Shown here in pieces: positions 9,730 through 17,671 of a stretch of DNA of 64,000 bases. This stretch comes from Egicoccus sp. AB-alg6-2 (GTDB taxonomy: Bacteria; Actinomycetota; Nitriliruptoria; Nitriliruptorales; Nitriliruptoraceae), in contig NZ_JBGUAY010000003.1 in assembly GCF_041821025.1 (NCBI RefSeq), forward strand, positions 124,001-188,000. The letters run 5' to 3'. Both the position numbers and the translations under genes were made by a program. How positions within the stretch are numbered: the first letter of the stretch is position 1; each line of letters opens with the position of its first letter. The notes under the pieces were generated by a model, which saw only the letters and a list, made by a program, of their open reading frames with translations, searched no databases and was not told the DNA's origin.

Positions 9730-10682
9730 CCCGTTATCCCGCCATCGAGCCGTACGACGCGGGCCTGCTCGACGTGGGCGACGGTCACCGCGTCCACTAC
9801 GAGGTCTGCGGCAATCCCCGGGGGCGACCGGCGCTGGTGGTCCACGGTGGACCGGGATCGGGCTGCACGCCGGGACTGCGCCGCTTCTTCGACCCCGCGC
9901 GCTACCGCGTGGTGCTGGTCGACCAGCGCGGGTGTGGTCGCAGCCGCCCCCACGCCAGCGAGCCGCTGGTCGACCTCGACACGAACACGACCGCTCACCT
10001 CGTGGCGGACTTCGAGCGCGTCCGGGAGCACCTTGACATCGACCGGTGGCTGCTGTTCGGCGGCTCGTGGGGATCGACGCTGAGCCTCACCTACGCCGTC
10101 GAACACCCCGAGCGGGTCAGTGCGGCGGTGCTGCTGGCCATCACGACCGGGCGACACGACGAGGTCGCCTGGGTCGCCGGTGGCGTCGCCAGGTTCTTCC
10201 CGGAGGCCTGGGAGCGGTTGCGGGCCGGACTTCCTCCCGGTTCGCGCGACGACGACGTCGTCGCGGGCTATCACCGGTTGTTGACCGACCCCGATCCGGC
10301 GGTGCACACGCCGGCGGCGCGACGGTGGTGCGACTGGGAGGACGCGATCGTCGCGATGGCTCACGATCAGCCGGCCGATCCCCGCTACCTCGACCCGCGC
10401 TTCCGGTTGGCCTTCGCCCGCCTGGTCGTCCACTACTTCCGCCACCGGCTGTTCCTCGACGACGGCGAGGTGCTCGCGCGGGTGCCGAGCCTGGCGGGGA
10501 CACCCGCGGTGCTGATCCAGGGACGGCTCGACCTGACCGCGCCGATGGACAACGCGTGGCGGCTGCATCGGGCGTGGCCCGGCAGCGAGCTGGTGGTGCT
10601 CGGCGGCGCGGGGCACGGGACCGGCGAGGGCATGGACGACGCGATCCTCACCGCCCTCGACCGCTTCGCCAGCTCTTGCTGA
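9726..10682 (+). CDS. pip: Prolyl aminopeptidase (proline iminopeptidase)
   Basis: A 318-residue alpha/beta hydrolase of peptidase family S33 that removes N-terminal proline from peptides in the cytoplasm. HGGPGSGCTPG forms the oxyanion region and DQRGCGRSRPH is the family marker. The nucleophile elbow is GGSWGSTLSL, the acid is in LIQGRLDLTAP, and the catalytic His is in GGAGHGTGEG. The length fits the short bacterial PIP class. The GTG start overlaps the ABC ATPase stop, so it is the last gene of that operon. A hairpin follows. Confidence 0.92.
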   Translation: MTRYPAIEPYDAGLLDVGDGHRVHYEVCGNPRGRPALVVHGGPGSGCTPGLRRFFDPARYRVVLVDQRGCGRSRPHASEPLVDLDTNTTAHLVADFERVREHLDIDRWLLFGGSWGSTLSLTYAVEHPERVSAAVLLAITTGRHDEVAWVAGGVARFFPEAWERLRAGLPPGSRDDDVVAGYHRLLTDPDPAVHTPAARRWCDWEDAIVAMAHDQPADPRYLDPRFRLAFARLVVHYFRHRLFLDDGEVLARVPSLAGTPAVLIQGRLDLTAPMDNAWRLHRAWPGSELVVLGGAGHGTGEGMDDAILTALDRFASSC

Positions 10683-10684
10683 CT

Positions 10685-10719
10685 CCCCCCGCCACGTCTG
10701 AACGTGTCTGGCGGCGGGG
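10685..10719 (+). terminator. Terminator of the ABC transporter-pip operon
   Basis: CCCCCCGCCA and TGGCGGCGGGG pair (one bulged C) around a 14-base loop, starting three bases after the pip stop. Confidence 0.55.
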
Positions 10720-10803
10720 ACCCAGGCGCAACGTGTCACAGGCTTCTGGCAGCCTCGGTGCGACTTCGAACGAGGGCTCGCGGGGGCGGGTCAGGACCAG
10801 AAG

Positions 10804-11463
10804 GTGATCTGCAAGGAAGACGACTGCAGCAAGCAGGTGTACGCCCGCGGCTGGTGCGGGATGCACTACAAGCGGTGGTTGCGCAGCGGTAGCCCGATCC
10901 GCGGCGAACGACCTGAGGCGTGCGCCGTCGACGGCTGCGACCGGCAGGCCAAGTCGCGTGGCTGGTGCCATGCGCACTATCAGCGGTGGCGCAACAGCGG
11001 AGACGTTCGGGCGCAGGTGCCGGTCCGTCGAGCCGGTCCGTGCGAGGTGGACGGCTGCGACCGCCAGCGATACGCACGCAGGCTCTGCAACACCCACTAC
11101 CGGCGGCTGCTCGACACCGGCGACGCCCGGCCCGACCGCCCGATCCGCATCGTGACCGGCGAAGGCTCACTCAGCCATGGCTACTGGAAGGTGCAGATCG
11201 GGTCCGAGGAGCAGTGGTTGGCGCCCGGCCTCGCATCCGTCCTCGAGCATCGCCTGGTGATGGCTCGTCATCTCGGAAGGCCGCTGCGGGACGACGAGGT
11301 GGTGCACCACATCAACGGTGTCCGGACCGACAACCGGATCGAGAACCTCGAGTTGTGGAGTACCGGGCATCCCCGCGGTCAACGCATCGAGACAAGGTCA
11401 CGTTCGCCGTGGCGATCCTCCGCCGCTACGCCCCAGACCTGCTTCGACCCGGTGAGGAAATGA
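10804..11463 (+). CDS. HNH endonuclease-like protein with three C-x4-C-x9-C-x2-H zinc fingers; C-terminus apparently frameshifted
   Basis: The 219-residue product begins with three near-identical zinc-finger units: CKEDDC...WCGMH, CAVDGC...WCHAH and CEVDGC...LCNTH, each C-x4-C-x9-C-x2-H followed by a Tyr/Arg-rich YxRW-type motif. An HNH_3 domain follows, with [14 protein letters not shown] and [20 protein letters not shown] (about residues 140-195). After GQRIE the frame gives a Ser/Arg-rich tail. In the -1 frame the same bases encode [18 protein letters not shown], which is the kind of ending these proteins normally have. One base seems lost near 11391, or a -1 slip occurs there. The DNA-binding role is inferred from the domains. 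The gene ends beside tRNA-Glu. Confidence 0.8.
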   Translation: MICKEDDCSKQVYARGWCGMHYKRWLRSGSPIRGERPEACAVDGCDRQAKSRGWCHAHYQRWRNSGDVRAQVPVRRAGPCEVDGCDRQRYARRLCNTHYRRLLDTGDARPDRPIRIVTGEGSLSHGYWKVQIGSEEQWLAPGLASVLEHRLVMARHLGRPLRDDEVVHHINGVRTDNRIENLELWSTGHPRGQRIETRSRSPWRSSAATPQTCFDPVRK

Positions 11464-11498
11464 AATGAGGGCCGACCGGATGGCCGACCCTCATTTCA
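11461..11498. terminator. Bidirectional terminator between the HNH gene and tRNA-Glu
   Basis: A perfect 11-base inverted repeat, TGAAATGAGGG / CCCTCATTTCA, encloses a GC-rich 16-base loop. It can stop the HNH transcript from the left and the gltX-tRNA transcript from the right. It is unusually AT-rich for this window. Confidence 0.65.
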
Positions 11499-11514
11499 TG
11501 CGTTGCAAATCGCG

Positions 11515-11587
11515 TACCCCCGAGCGGATTTGAACCGCCGTTACCGCCTTGAGAGGGCGGCGTCCTAGGCCGCTAGACGACGGGGGC
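11515..11587 (-). tRNA. tRNA-Glu (anticodon CUC)
   Basis: A 73-base cloverleaf read on the minus strand. The acceptor stem GCCCCCG pairs with CGGGGGT, ending in a G-U pair. The D-arm starts TCTAGCGGCCTAGGA. The anticodon stem CCGCC/GGCGG carries loop CTCTCAA (anticodon CTC), and the T-loop is TTCAAAT. The discriminator is A and CCA is not encoded. Confidence 0.95.
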
Positions 11588-11624
11588 GTAGGACTTGCTG
11601 CTGCCTCGACGGTGCGAGGCGGGC

Positions 11625-11648
11625 GGAGACTAACCGAAGTCGGTCTCC
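11625..11648 (-). other. Spacer hairpin between the two tRNAs
   Basis: GGAGAC and GTCTCC pair around a 12-base loop in the spacer between tRNA-Gln and tRNA-Glu. It may be a processing structure of the shared precursor; the function is not known. Confidence 0.3.
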
Positions 11649-11684
11649 GGGGTCGAACCCGCGCTCGCGCGCGCACTCGACCAG

Positions 11685-11756
11685 CTCGGGGGGAAGGACT
11701 CGAACCCTCAATAACTGGACCAGAACCAGCCGTGTTACCGATTACACCACCCCCGA
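11685..11756 (-). tRNA. tRNA-Gln (anticodon CUG)
   Basis: A 72-base cloverleaf on the minus strand. TCGGGGG pairs with CCCCCGA, the D-arm is GTGTAATCGGTAACAC, the anticodon stem GCTGG/CCAGT carries loop TTCTGGT (anticodon CTG), and the T-arm is GAGGG-TTCGAGT-CCTTC. CCA is not encoded. Confidence 0.95.
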
Positions 11757-11858
11757 AAGGGTTCGGCACCGGCGTTGGCGGTCACGTCCTCGCGTCGTCG
11801 TGGCCCGGTCCTGGTTCCGGTGTCGACGCTCGGCCGCCGTGGTCGGTGCGCGGCGCGA

Positions 11859-11887
11859 AGGGTACGCGGCGCGTCACGATGTCGCAA
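11859..11887 (-). promoter_or_regulatory. Possible promoter for the tRNA-Gln/tRNA-Glu pair
   Basis: On the minus strand TTGCGA (-35) and TACCCT (-10) are separated by 17 bases, between the gltX stop and tRNA-Gln. It would allow the tRNAs to be made independently of gltX. Confidence 0.4.
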
Positions 11888-11904
11888 AGCGTGCGCGCCG
11901 GGGG

Positions 11905-13506
11905 TCAGCGCTCCTCGCGGGCCTGCCGGGCGACGGGAAGCGCGGCCGACAGGCGGTCGAGCGTCCGCTCGCGACCGAGCAGTTCGATCGACTCGAACAG
12001 CGGTGGGCTGACCGACGACCCCGTGACCGCCACGCGGATCGGCTGCGCCACCTTCCCGAACCCGATGCCGAGCTCCTCGGGCAGCCCCCGCAGGGCCGCC
12101 TCGATGGCGCCGAGATCCCAGTCGGCGTCGGCCAGGACGCGCTGGGCCGCCTCGATCGCCTCGACCGAACCGGCCTTGCCGAAGACCTTGGCGACGCTGT
12201 CGGCGTCGAAGTCGACCGCGTCGCGCAGGAACGCGGGCGCATACCGCTGCACCTCGTCGAGGCGCTGCATCCGCTCCTGCACCAGGGGCACCAGGCCGGT
12301 CAGAACGGCCAGCTGCTCGTCGGTGGGCGGGGTGGCCACCAGCACGTCCTCGCCGTAGGTCCCGTCGAGGAACGGCACCAGCCGCCGTGCGAGTTCCCCG
12401 ACCGGCAGCTCGCGGATGCGCTCGCCGTTGAACGCGGTGAGCTTGTCCACGTCGAAGGCCGCAGCGGAACGTCCGACCCCGCTGAGGTCGAACTCGGCGA
12501 TCATCTCGGCGTCGGTCAGCCGCTCGCGGCCGTCGCCGGTCGACCAGCCGAGCAGCGCGAGGTAGTTGCGCAACGTCTCGGGCAGGAACCCCTGGCGCGC
12601 GAACTCCTGGATCGACACCGACCCGTGGCGCTTGGACAGCTTCTTGCGGTCCATGCCGACCACCATGGGCAGGTGCGCGAACGCCTCCGGCGGGCCCCAG
12701 GACGGCTCGCGGGCGGGCAGGCCGACCTCCGCCAGCGCGGCGTCGAGGATGGTCGAGCCCGCCCCGTCGTCGGTGGTCAACAGCTCGTGCAGCAGGACCT
12801 GACGGGGCGTGACCGACAGCAGGTCCTCGCCGCGACAGATCAACGAGATGCCCTGCGCGAGGTCGTCGACCGAGTTGGCCAGGGGGTACGTCGCGCTGCC
12901 GTCGGAGCGGGCGATGACCGGGTCGGAGATCTGCGTCCAGTCCCACCCCACCTCACCGCGCACGAGGTCGTGCACGGCCACGCGACCGGACTCTGGGGTG
13001 CGCAGCCGGAGCGAGGCGGGACGGCCTTCGGCGGCGAAGCGTTCCAGCTCCTGCTCGGTGTGCTCGAACGTCGACGCCTTCACCACCGGCGGGCCGTCGC
13101 CCTGACCCGCGCGTTGCGCCTCGCGCCAGGCTTCGAGGTCCTCGGCCGTACGGTGGTCGCGGTAGGTCGCGCCGTACGCCTCGAGCCGTCGTGCCACCGC
13201 GGCGTACAACGCGGTCCGCTCGGACTGGCGGTACGGACCGTAGGCGCCACGGGATGCGAACCCGTCGCCCTGGGGCTCGGGGCCCTCGTCCCAGTCGAGC
13301 CCGATCCAGGCCATCGCCTCCATCATGGAGCGCATCGACTCCTCGGTCGCCCGCGATGCATCCGTGTCCTCGATCCGGAACACGAACGTGCCACCGTGAT
13401 GGCGGGCGTGGAGGTAGTTGTAGAGCGCGGCGCGGACGCTGCCGACGTGCAGCCACCCGGACGGGGCCGGACAGAAGCGCACGCGGGGGGCGGAGGTGGA
13501 CGACAC
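11905..13506 (-). CDS. gltX: Glutamate-tRNA ligase
   Basis: Class I aminoacyl-tRNA synthetase of about 533 residues. The HIGH-like motif is PAPSGWLHVGS near the N-terminus and the KMSKS-like loop is DRKKLSKRHGSV (about residue 260). The C-terminal helical anticodon-binding domain follows. I chose the GTG at 13506 because a -10-like TACCAT at 13554-13559 would leave only about 11 bases of leader for the alternative GTG at 13536. It lies upstream of tRNA-Gln and tRNA-Glu on the same strand. In most actinobacteria this enzyme is non-discriminating and charges both tRNAs with Glu; whether it does so here is inferred. Confidence 0.95.
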   Translation of the reverse strand: MSSTSAPRVRFCPAPSGWLHVGSVRAALYNYLHARHHGGTFVFRIEDTDASRATEESMRSMMEAMAWIGLDWDEGPEPQGDGFASRGAYGPYRQSERTALYAAVARRLEAYGATYRDHRTAEDLEAWREAQRAGQGDGPPVVKASTFEHTEQELERFAAEGRPASLRLRTPESGRVAVHDLVRGEVGWDWTQISDPVIARSDGSATYPLANSVDDLAQGISLICRGEDLLSVTPRQVLLHELLTTDDGAGSTILDAALAEVGLPAREPSWGPPEAFAHLPMVVGMDRKKLSKRHGSVSIQEFARQGFLPETLRNYLALLGWSTGDGRERLTDAEMIAEFDLSGVGRSAAAFDVDKLTAFNGERIRELPVGELARRLVPFLDGTYGEDVLVATPPTDEQLAVLTGLVPLVQERMQRLDEVQRYAPAFLRDAVDFDADSVAKVFGKAGSVEAIEAAQRVLADADWDLGAIEAALRGLPEELGIGFGKVAQPIRVAVTGSSVSPPLFESIELLGRERTLDRLSAALPVARQAREER

Positions 13507-13553
13507 GGCGGATGGCCTCGAGGCGGAAGACGACACGGGACGTTGCGGGCGCG

Positions 13554-13559
13554 ATGGTA
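13554..13559 (-). promoter_or_regulatory. Possible -10 hexamer for gltX
   Basis: TACCAT on the minus strand fits TANNNT and lies about 48 bases before the preferred GTG. Confidence 0.3.
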
Positions 13560-13609
13560 GGGCGGTCAGTCCGGGACCTTGTCCTCTGCTGCGGCCGGCC
13601 GCGGCTGCC

Positions 13610-13615
13610 TACGGT
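13610..13615 (+). promoter_or_regulatory. Possible -10 hexamer for the SRPBCC-like gene
   Basis: TACGGT, 38 bases before the ATG at 13653, fits TANNNT. Confidence 0.3.
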
Positions 13616-13652
13616 CGGCAACACCTCGCCGACCCACGGGGAAGGAGACGCG

Positions 13653-14111
13653 ATGACGACCGTGACCGTCGGCAGCGACCTTGCCGTCGAGCCCTCCGCC
13701 GTATGGCGCCGCCTCGTGGACGTGGACCGTCTCGTGGTCGAGGACCACGACCTCGACCTCGTCGACGTCGAGGGCCGCGGCGACCTGCACCCGGGCGCCC
13801 GCGTGGTGGTCAGCCGGCGTCACGACCGGCGGTTGTCGACCTACGACATCCGCGTGCTCGACGCCGTGCCCGAGCGGTTGCTCGCGCTCGCCGTGACCGC
13901 GGGCCGCGAGTCGTGGCTCGTGGAGGCGCGGTTGCGCACGCACGAGCACGGCACCGAACTGCTGGTGACGGCGCAACTGGACCCCGACGCGACGCCCGGC
14001 TCGGTCATCCGCGGCCTGGCGCGCCCGCTGGACATCGGGCTGTACCACGAGGTGACCGAACTGCTCGAGCGGTGGGTGCGGCACACCACGGCGCGGACGG
14101 CGATGTGCTGA
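13653..14111 (+). CDS. SRPBCC-like (START/Bet v1 fold) hypothetical protein
   Basis: A 152-residue protein with the pattern of an SRPBCC ligand-binding domain: an N-terminal strand and helix (SDLAVEPSAVWRRLVDVDRL), alternating beta strands through the middle and a C-terminal amphipathic helix ending LLERWVRHTTAR. The family includes polyketide cyclases and lipid-binding proteins; no catalytic residue can be pointed out, so no function is given. AAGGAGA stands upstream of the ATG. It is divergent from gltX and convergent with purB, seven bases from the purB stop. Confidence 0.7.
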   Translation: MTTVTVGSDLAVEPSAVWRRLVDVDRLVVEDHDLDLVDVEGRGDLHPGARVVVSRRHDRRLSTYDIRVLDAVPERLLALAVTAGRESWLVEARLRTHEHGTELLVTAQLDPDATPGSVIRGLARPLDIGLYHEVTELLERWVRHTTARTAMC

Positions 14112-14118
14112 CGCCGCC

Positions 14119-15537
14119 TCAGATGATGGCACCGGGCCGGTAGGTCGCGGCGTCGGGGTGGCGCGCCGTCACCTCGGCGACGGCGTCGACGAACCGTGCG
14201 ACCTGTTGCCCGGCAGCGCCGACGAACCCGAGCCGGTCGGCGAGCAGCGCGTCGAGCTCCGACCGATCGAGCGGAAGCCGCGGGTCGTCGGCGAGGCGCT
14301 CGACGAGGTCGTTGTCGGCGCGCCCGTCCTCGCGCATCGCCAATGCGGCGGCGACCGCGTGCTCCTTGATCGCCTCGTGCGCCGCCTCGCGTCCGACCCC
14401 GGCCCGGATCGCCGCCACCAGCACCTTCGTGGTGGCCAGGAACGGCAGGTACCGGGTGAGTTCACGTTCCACGACGGCCGGGTAGGCACCGAACTCCACC
14501 AGGACGGTCAGGAAGGTCTCGAACAGGCCGTCGACGGCGAAGAAGGCGTCGGGCAGCGCCACGCGACGGACCACGGAGTCGGACACGTCGCCCTCGTTCC
14601 ACTGGGCGCCGGCGAGGCCGGCGACCATGACGAGGTGGCCGTCGAGGATCACCTTCAGGCCGTTGACCCGCTCGCACGAGCGTGCGTTCATCTTGTGCGG
14701 CATCGCCGACGAGCCGACCTGGCCGGGCTGGAACCCCTCGGTCGCCAACTCCTGGCCGGCCATGAGCCGGATCGTGGTCGCCAGACTCGACGGCCCGGAC
14801 GCCACCTGCACCAGCGCGGCGACCACGTCGAGATCGAGCGAGCGCGGATACACCTGTCCGACGTTGTCGAGGCCGGCCGTGAACCCGAGGTGGCTCCGGA
14901 CACGAGCCTCGAGGTCGTCGAGCCGGTAGGTGTCACCGAGCAGGTCGAGCATGTCCTGCTGGGTCCCGACCGGGCCCTTGATGCCGCGCAAGGGGTAGCG
15001 CGCGAGCAGTTCCTCGATGCGCCTGGTCGCTTGCAGCAACTCCTCGCCGGCGTTGGCGAAACGCTTGCCGAGCGTCGTCGCCTGCGCGGCGACGTTGTGG
15101 CTGCGACCGGCCATCACCAGTGCCGTGTGCTCGGCCGCCCGGTCCGCCAGCAAGCCGAGCGTGGCGACACAACGGTCCCGAACGAGCTCCAGGGAGCGAC
15201 GGACCTGCAGCTGTTCGACGTTCTCGGTCAGATCCCTCGACGTCATCCCCTTGTGGACGTGCTCGTGGCCAGCAAGGGCGCAGAATTCCTCGATGCGTGC
15301 CTTGACGTCGTGACGCGTGACGCGCTCGCGGGCGGCGATCGCCTCCAGGTCGACGTCGTGCACGACGGCCTCGTAGGCCTCGATCACCCCGTCCGGCACG
15401 TCGACACCGAGCTCGCGCTGCGCCCGCAGGACGGCGATCCACAACTGGCGCTCCAGCACGACCTTGCCCGCCGGCGACCACAGCTCCCGCATGGCCGGCG
15501 CGGCGTAGCGGGCCGCCAGGACGTTCGGGATGGTCAC
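14119..15537 (-). CDS. purB: Adenylosuccinate lyase
   Basis: PurB cleaves SAICAR to AICAR and adenylosuccinate to AMP in purine synthesis. The 472-residue protein carries the fumarase/aspartase superfamily signature GSSAMPHKMN (about residue 285). Two further active-site regions are HKGMTSRDLTENVEQLQ and MAGRSHNVAAQATTLGKR. The GTG at 15537 is chosen for AAGGAG seven bases upstream; the frame continues upstream without a ribosome site. It is a single gene, divergent from the EAL-domain gene. Confidence 0.93.
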   Translation of the reverse strand: MTIPNVLAARYAAPAMRELWSPAGKVVLERQLWIAVLRAQRELGVDVPDGVIEAYEAVVHDVDLEAIAARERVTRHDVKARIEEFCALAGHEHVHKGMTSRDLTENVEQLQVRRSLELVRDRCVATLGLLADRAAEHTALVMAGRSHNVAAQATTLGKRFANAGEELLQATRRIEELLARYPLRGIKGPVGTQQDMLDLLGDTYRLDDLEARVRSHLGFTAGLDNVGQVYPRSLDLDVVAALVQVASGPSSLATTIRLMAGQELATEGFQPGQVGSSAMPHKMNARSCERVNGLKVILDGHLVMVAGLAGAQWNEGDVSDSVVRRVALPDAFFAVDGLFETFLTVLVEFGAYPAVVERELTRYLPFLATTKVLVAAIRAGVGREAAHEAIKEHAVAAALAMREDGRADNDLVERLADDPRLPLDRSELDALLADRLGFVGAAGQQVARFVDAVAEVTARHPDAATYRPGAII

Positions 15538-15686
15538 GGGCGCTCCTTGTCGACGCTGGGTGTCGCCATCCTTCCACGTGCGGCGGTGCGGCCGCGAACC
15601 ACGGCGAGCCCTCAAGCCGCGGCCGACGTCGCCGACAGGACCGGCGCCACCCGCCTGCCGCACCGAGCACCCGAACCGGAGCCTGC

Positions 15687-16805
15687 GTGAGCGTCACCGA
15701 CCACGACTGGCGCCTCGCGCTTGCGGCCACGGTGTCGGACCGCCGGCCGCCGGGCATGGCCCTGCAGCCGATCGTGGACCTGCGTCGAGGCACGGTGGTG
15801 GGCCACGAGGTGCTGGCGCGTTTCCTTGGCCCGCCCGCCGCGACCCCCGACGTCTGGTTCGCCGCAGCCGAGCGCCTCGGTATGGGTTCCGCCCTGACCC
15901 GGGCCGTGCTGGAGCAGGCGCTGCGCCTGCTGCCCGAACTCCCAGCGGACACCTTCCTCGCGCTCAACCTCGAGCCGCTGCACGTCACCGATCCCGACGT
16001 CCGGGCGGTACTGCTCGACGCCGGCCGACTCGACCGGGTCGTTCTGGAGTTGACCGAGCATGCGGCGATCGACGACCCCACGGAGGTCCTGCGCGGACTC
16101 GAGCCGTTGCGCTCGGCCGGGGCACGGACCGCCATCGACGACGTGGGCTCGGGCTACGCCGGCCTCCAGGCGCTCCTGCGCCTGCGCCCCGACCTGGTCA
16201 AACTCGACCGCAGCCTAGTCCAGGACCTCGACCTCGACCCGGCCCGCCGGGTGTTGCTCCGGGCGCTCGGCGAGATCACCGACGGGATCGACGCCTGGCT
16301 GCTCGGCGAGGGCGTCGAAACCCTCGGTGAACTCGACGAGCTGGTGTCGATCGGTGTGCCGCTCGGCCAGGGCTACCTCCTGGGCCGGCCCGCGCAGGAG
16401 TTCACCGGCGAGATCCCGATGTCGATCGTGCGCGCGATCCTGGACCGGATCGCGCTGCAGGTCGAGACCGCCGACATGGCCACGCTCCTGGAGCGCCCGA
16501 CGCAGCGGGTCGGGGATGTGCTGGTGTTCGATCGTGACATCGCGCTGGAGATCGACGGGTTCCGTCGACCCGCGGCACTGCTGCTGACCGGCCGCGGACG
16601 GGAGCCGGGCCTGCTGCTGGCCAAGATCACCGAGAGCGTCCGGGGCGTGGCGCAGCGGGCCGTGACCCGCGTCGCCGGCGCCTGGAGCGACCCGGTGGTC
16701 ATGACCGACGGGCGAGGCACCGCGATCGGGATCGTGCGCGTGTCGCGGATGCTGGAACACCTTGCCGGCGACACACGTCAGCCGGCCGTCGAGAAGACCG
16801 GCTGA
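15687..16805 (+). CDS. EAL-domain protein (probable c-di-GMP phosphodiesterase) with a C-terminal CBS-like region
   Basis: Residues about 20-245 form an EAL domain. The key residues look intact: Glu41 in GHEVLAR, LNLEP, ELTEH, DDVGSGYAG, VKLDRSL, GEGVETLGEL and GQGYLLGRP. It is therefore likely to hydrolyse c-di-GMP to pGpG. The last about 115 residues have alternating strands and helices with VVMTDGRGTAIGIVRVSRML near the end, as in CBS-type sensory domains; this part is a guess. No transmembrane segment or GGDEF domain is present. The GTG start follows GGAGCCTGC. Confidence 0.87.
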   Translation: MSVTDHDWRLALAATVSDRRPPGMALQPIVDLRRGTVVGHEVLARFLGPPAATPDVWFAAAERLGMGSALTRAVLEQALRLLPELPADTFLALNLEPLHVTDPDVRAVLLDAGRLDRVVLELTEHAAIDDPTEVLRGLEPLRSAGARTAIDDVGSGYAGLQALLRLRPDLVKLDRSLVQDLDLDPARRVLLRALGEITDGIDAWLLGEGVETLGELDELVSIGVPLGQGYLLGRPAQEFTGEIPMSIVRAILDRIALQVETADMATLLERPTQRVGDVLVFDRDIALEIDGFRRPAALLLTGRGREPGLLLAKITESVRGVAQRAVTRVAGAWSDPVVMTDGRGTAIGIVRVSRMLEHLAGDTRQPAVEKTG

Positions 16806-16815
16806 CGGAGCGCCG

Positions 16816-16989
16816 TCAGACCGCCAGGATCCGGTCGAGGACCTGCTGCACCAGCGTTTCGGGAATCTCGGCGAGCCCGTGGTCGGCGCGGGCGTGCGCG
16901 GCGACCTGGGCGAGAACGGCGTTCTCGTCGGCACCGACGAACGCGGACTGACATCCGGGGACGGCGTCCCCGCAGGCGAACTGCTTCAC
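16816..16989 (-). CDS. DUF1059 small protein
   Basis: A 57-residue protein that starts at the GTG at 16989 behind GGAGGGG. It begins with the DUF1059 pattern KQFACGDAVPGCQSAF and continues AQVAAHARADHGLAEIPETL, keeping both cysteines and the HA-x-DHG motif of the family. Its function is unknown. It is convergent with the EAL gene, only ten bases away. It is short enough to be missed by length-filtered gene calling. Confidence 0.82.
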   Translation of the reverse strand: MKQFACGDAVPGCQSAFVGADENAVLAQVAAHARADHGLAEIPETLVQQVLDRILAV

Positions 16990-17158
16990 GTTTGGCCCCT
17001 CCGGGGCTCAGGTGGGATGCCGGTCGGCCGGTCCGCCGCCCACTGAAGCCGCGACCGGCCGGGGACGGGGACGAACGGCCCGCAGCCGGCAGCATGGTCG
17101 CGCGGCTCCCTCCACCCTGGCGGTGGATACCGCCGAGAATCTTCGAAGGGCGACGACC

Positions 17159-17671
17159 GTGACCAGTGACGCCCGAACCGCGACACGCACCGACGGTGCT
17201 GGCCGGCAGACGCTCGCGCTGCTGGTCTTCGTCGCCGGAAGTGCCCTGGCCGGCGGCATCGGCAGCCTCCTGCAGGGCAGCGACGTCGGCTCGCGCTACC
17301 TCGCCCTCGACCGGCCGACGTGGGCACCGCCGTCCGAGGCGTTCGGCATCGTGTGGCCGATCCTGTACCTGCTGATCGGTGTGGCGGCGTGGCTGGTGTG
17401 GCGCCAGGCAGGGCGCGCCGGCGACGCGGGCCGGGAACTGTCGCTGTGGGGCGCCCAGCTGGTGGTGAACGCCGTCTGGCCGGGCGTCTTCTTCGGCCTG
17501 GCCTGGTTCTGGCCCGCCGTTGCGGTGATCGTCGTCCTCGACGCCCTCGTGGTCGCGACCCTGGTCGCGTTCTGGCGCCGAAGCCGCCTCGCGGCCCTGC
17601 TGCTGCTGCCCTACCTCGGCTGGCTGCTGTACGCCACCGCACTCAACGTCGCGATCGCGGCCGCGAACTAA
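17159..17671 (+). CDS. TspO/MBR family membrane protein
   Basis: A 170-residue five-helix membrane protein of the tryptophan-rich sensory protein family. Recognisable parts are YLALDRPTWAPPSEAFGIVWPILYL (read in two pieces), the WxxQLVVNAVWPGVFF helix and the C-terminal LPYLGWLLYATALN. These proteins bind porphyrins and related ligands. The GTG at 17159 has GAAGGG about eight bases upstream; the longer frame to 17012 has no ribosome site and would add a Pro/Arg-rich tail. Its stop overlaps the convergent FAH gene by three to four bases. Confidence 0.9.
   Translation: MTSDARTATRTDGAGRQTLALLVFVAGSALAGGIGSLLQGSDVGSRYLALDRPTWAPPSEAFGIVWPILYLLIGVAAWLVWRQAGRAGDAGRELSLWGAQLVVNAVWPGVFFGLAWFWPAVAVIVVLDALVVATLVAFWRRSRLAALLLLPYLGWLLYATALNVAIAAAN

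Noticed and set aside
13191-13652. Upstream extension of the SRPBCC-like gene to 13191
   Set aside because: The extra frame is Arg/Pro/Ser-rich and lies antisense to gltX; AAGGAGA marks the ATG at 13653.
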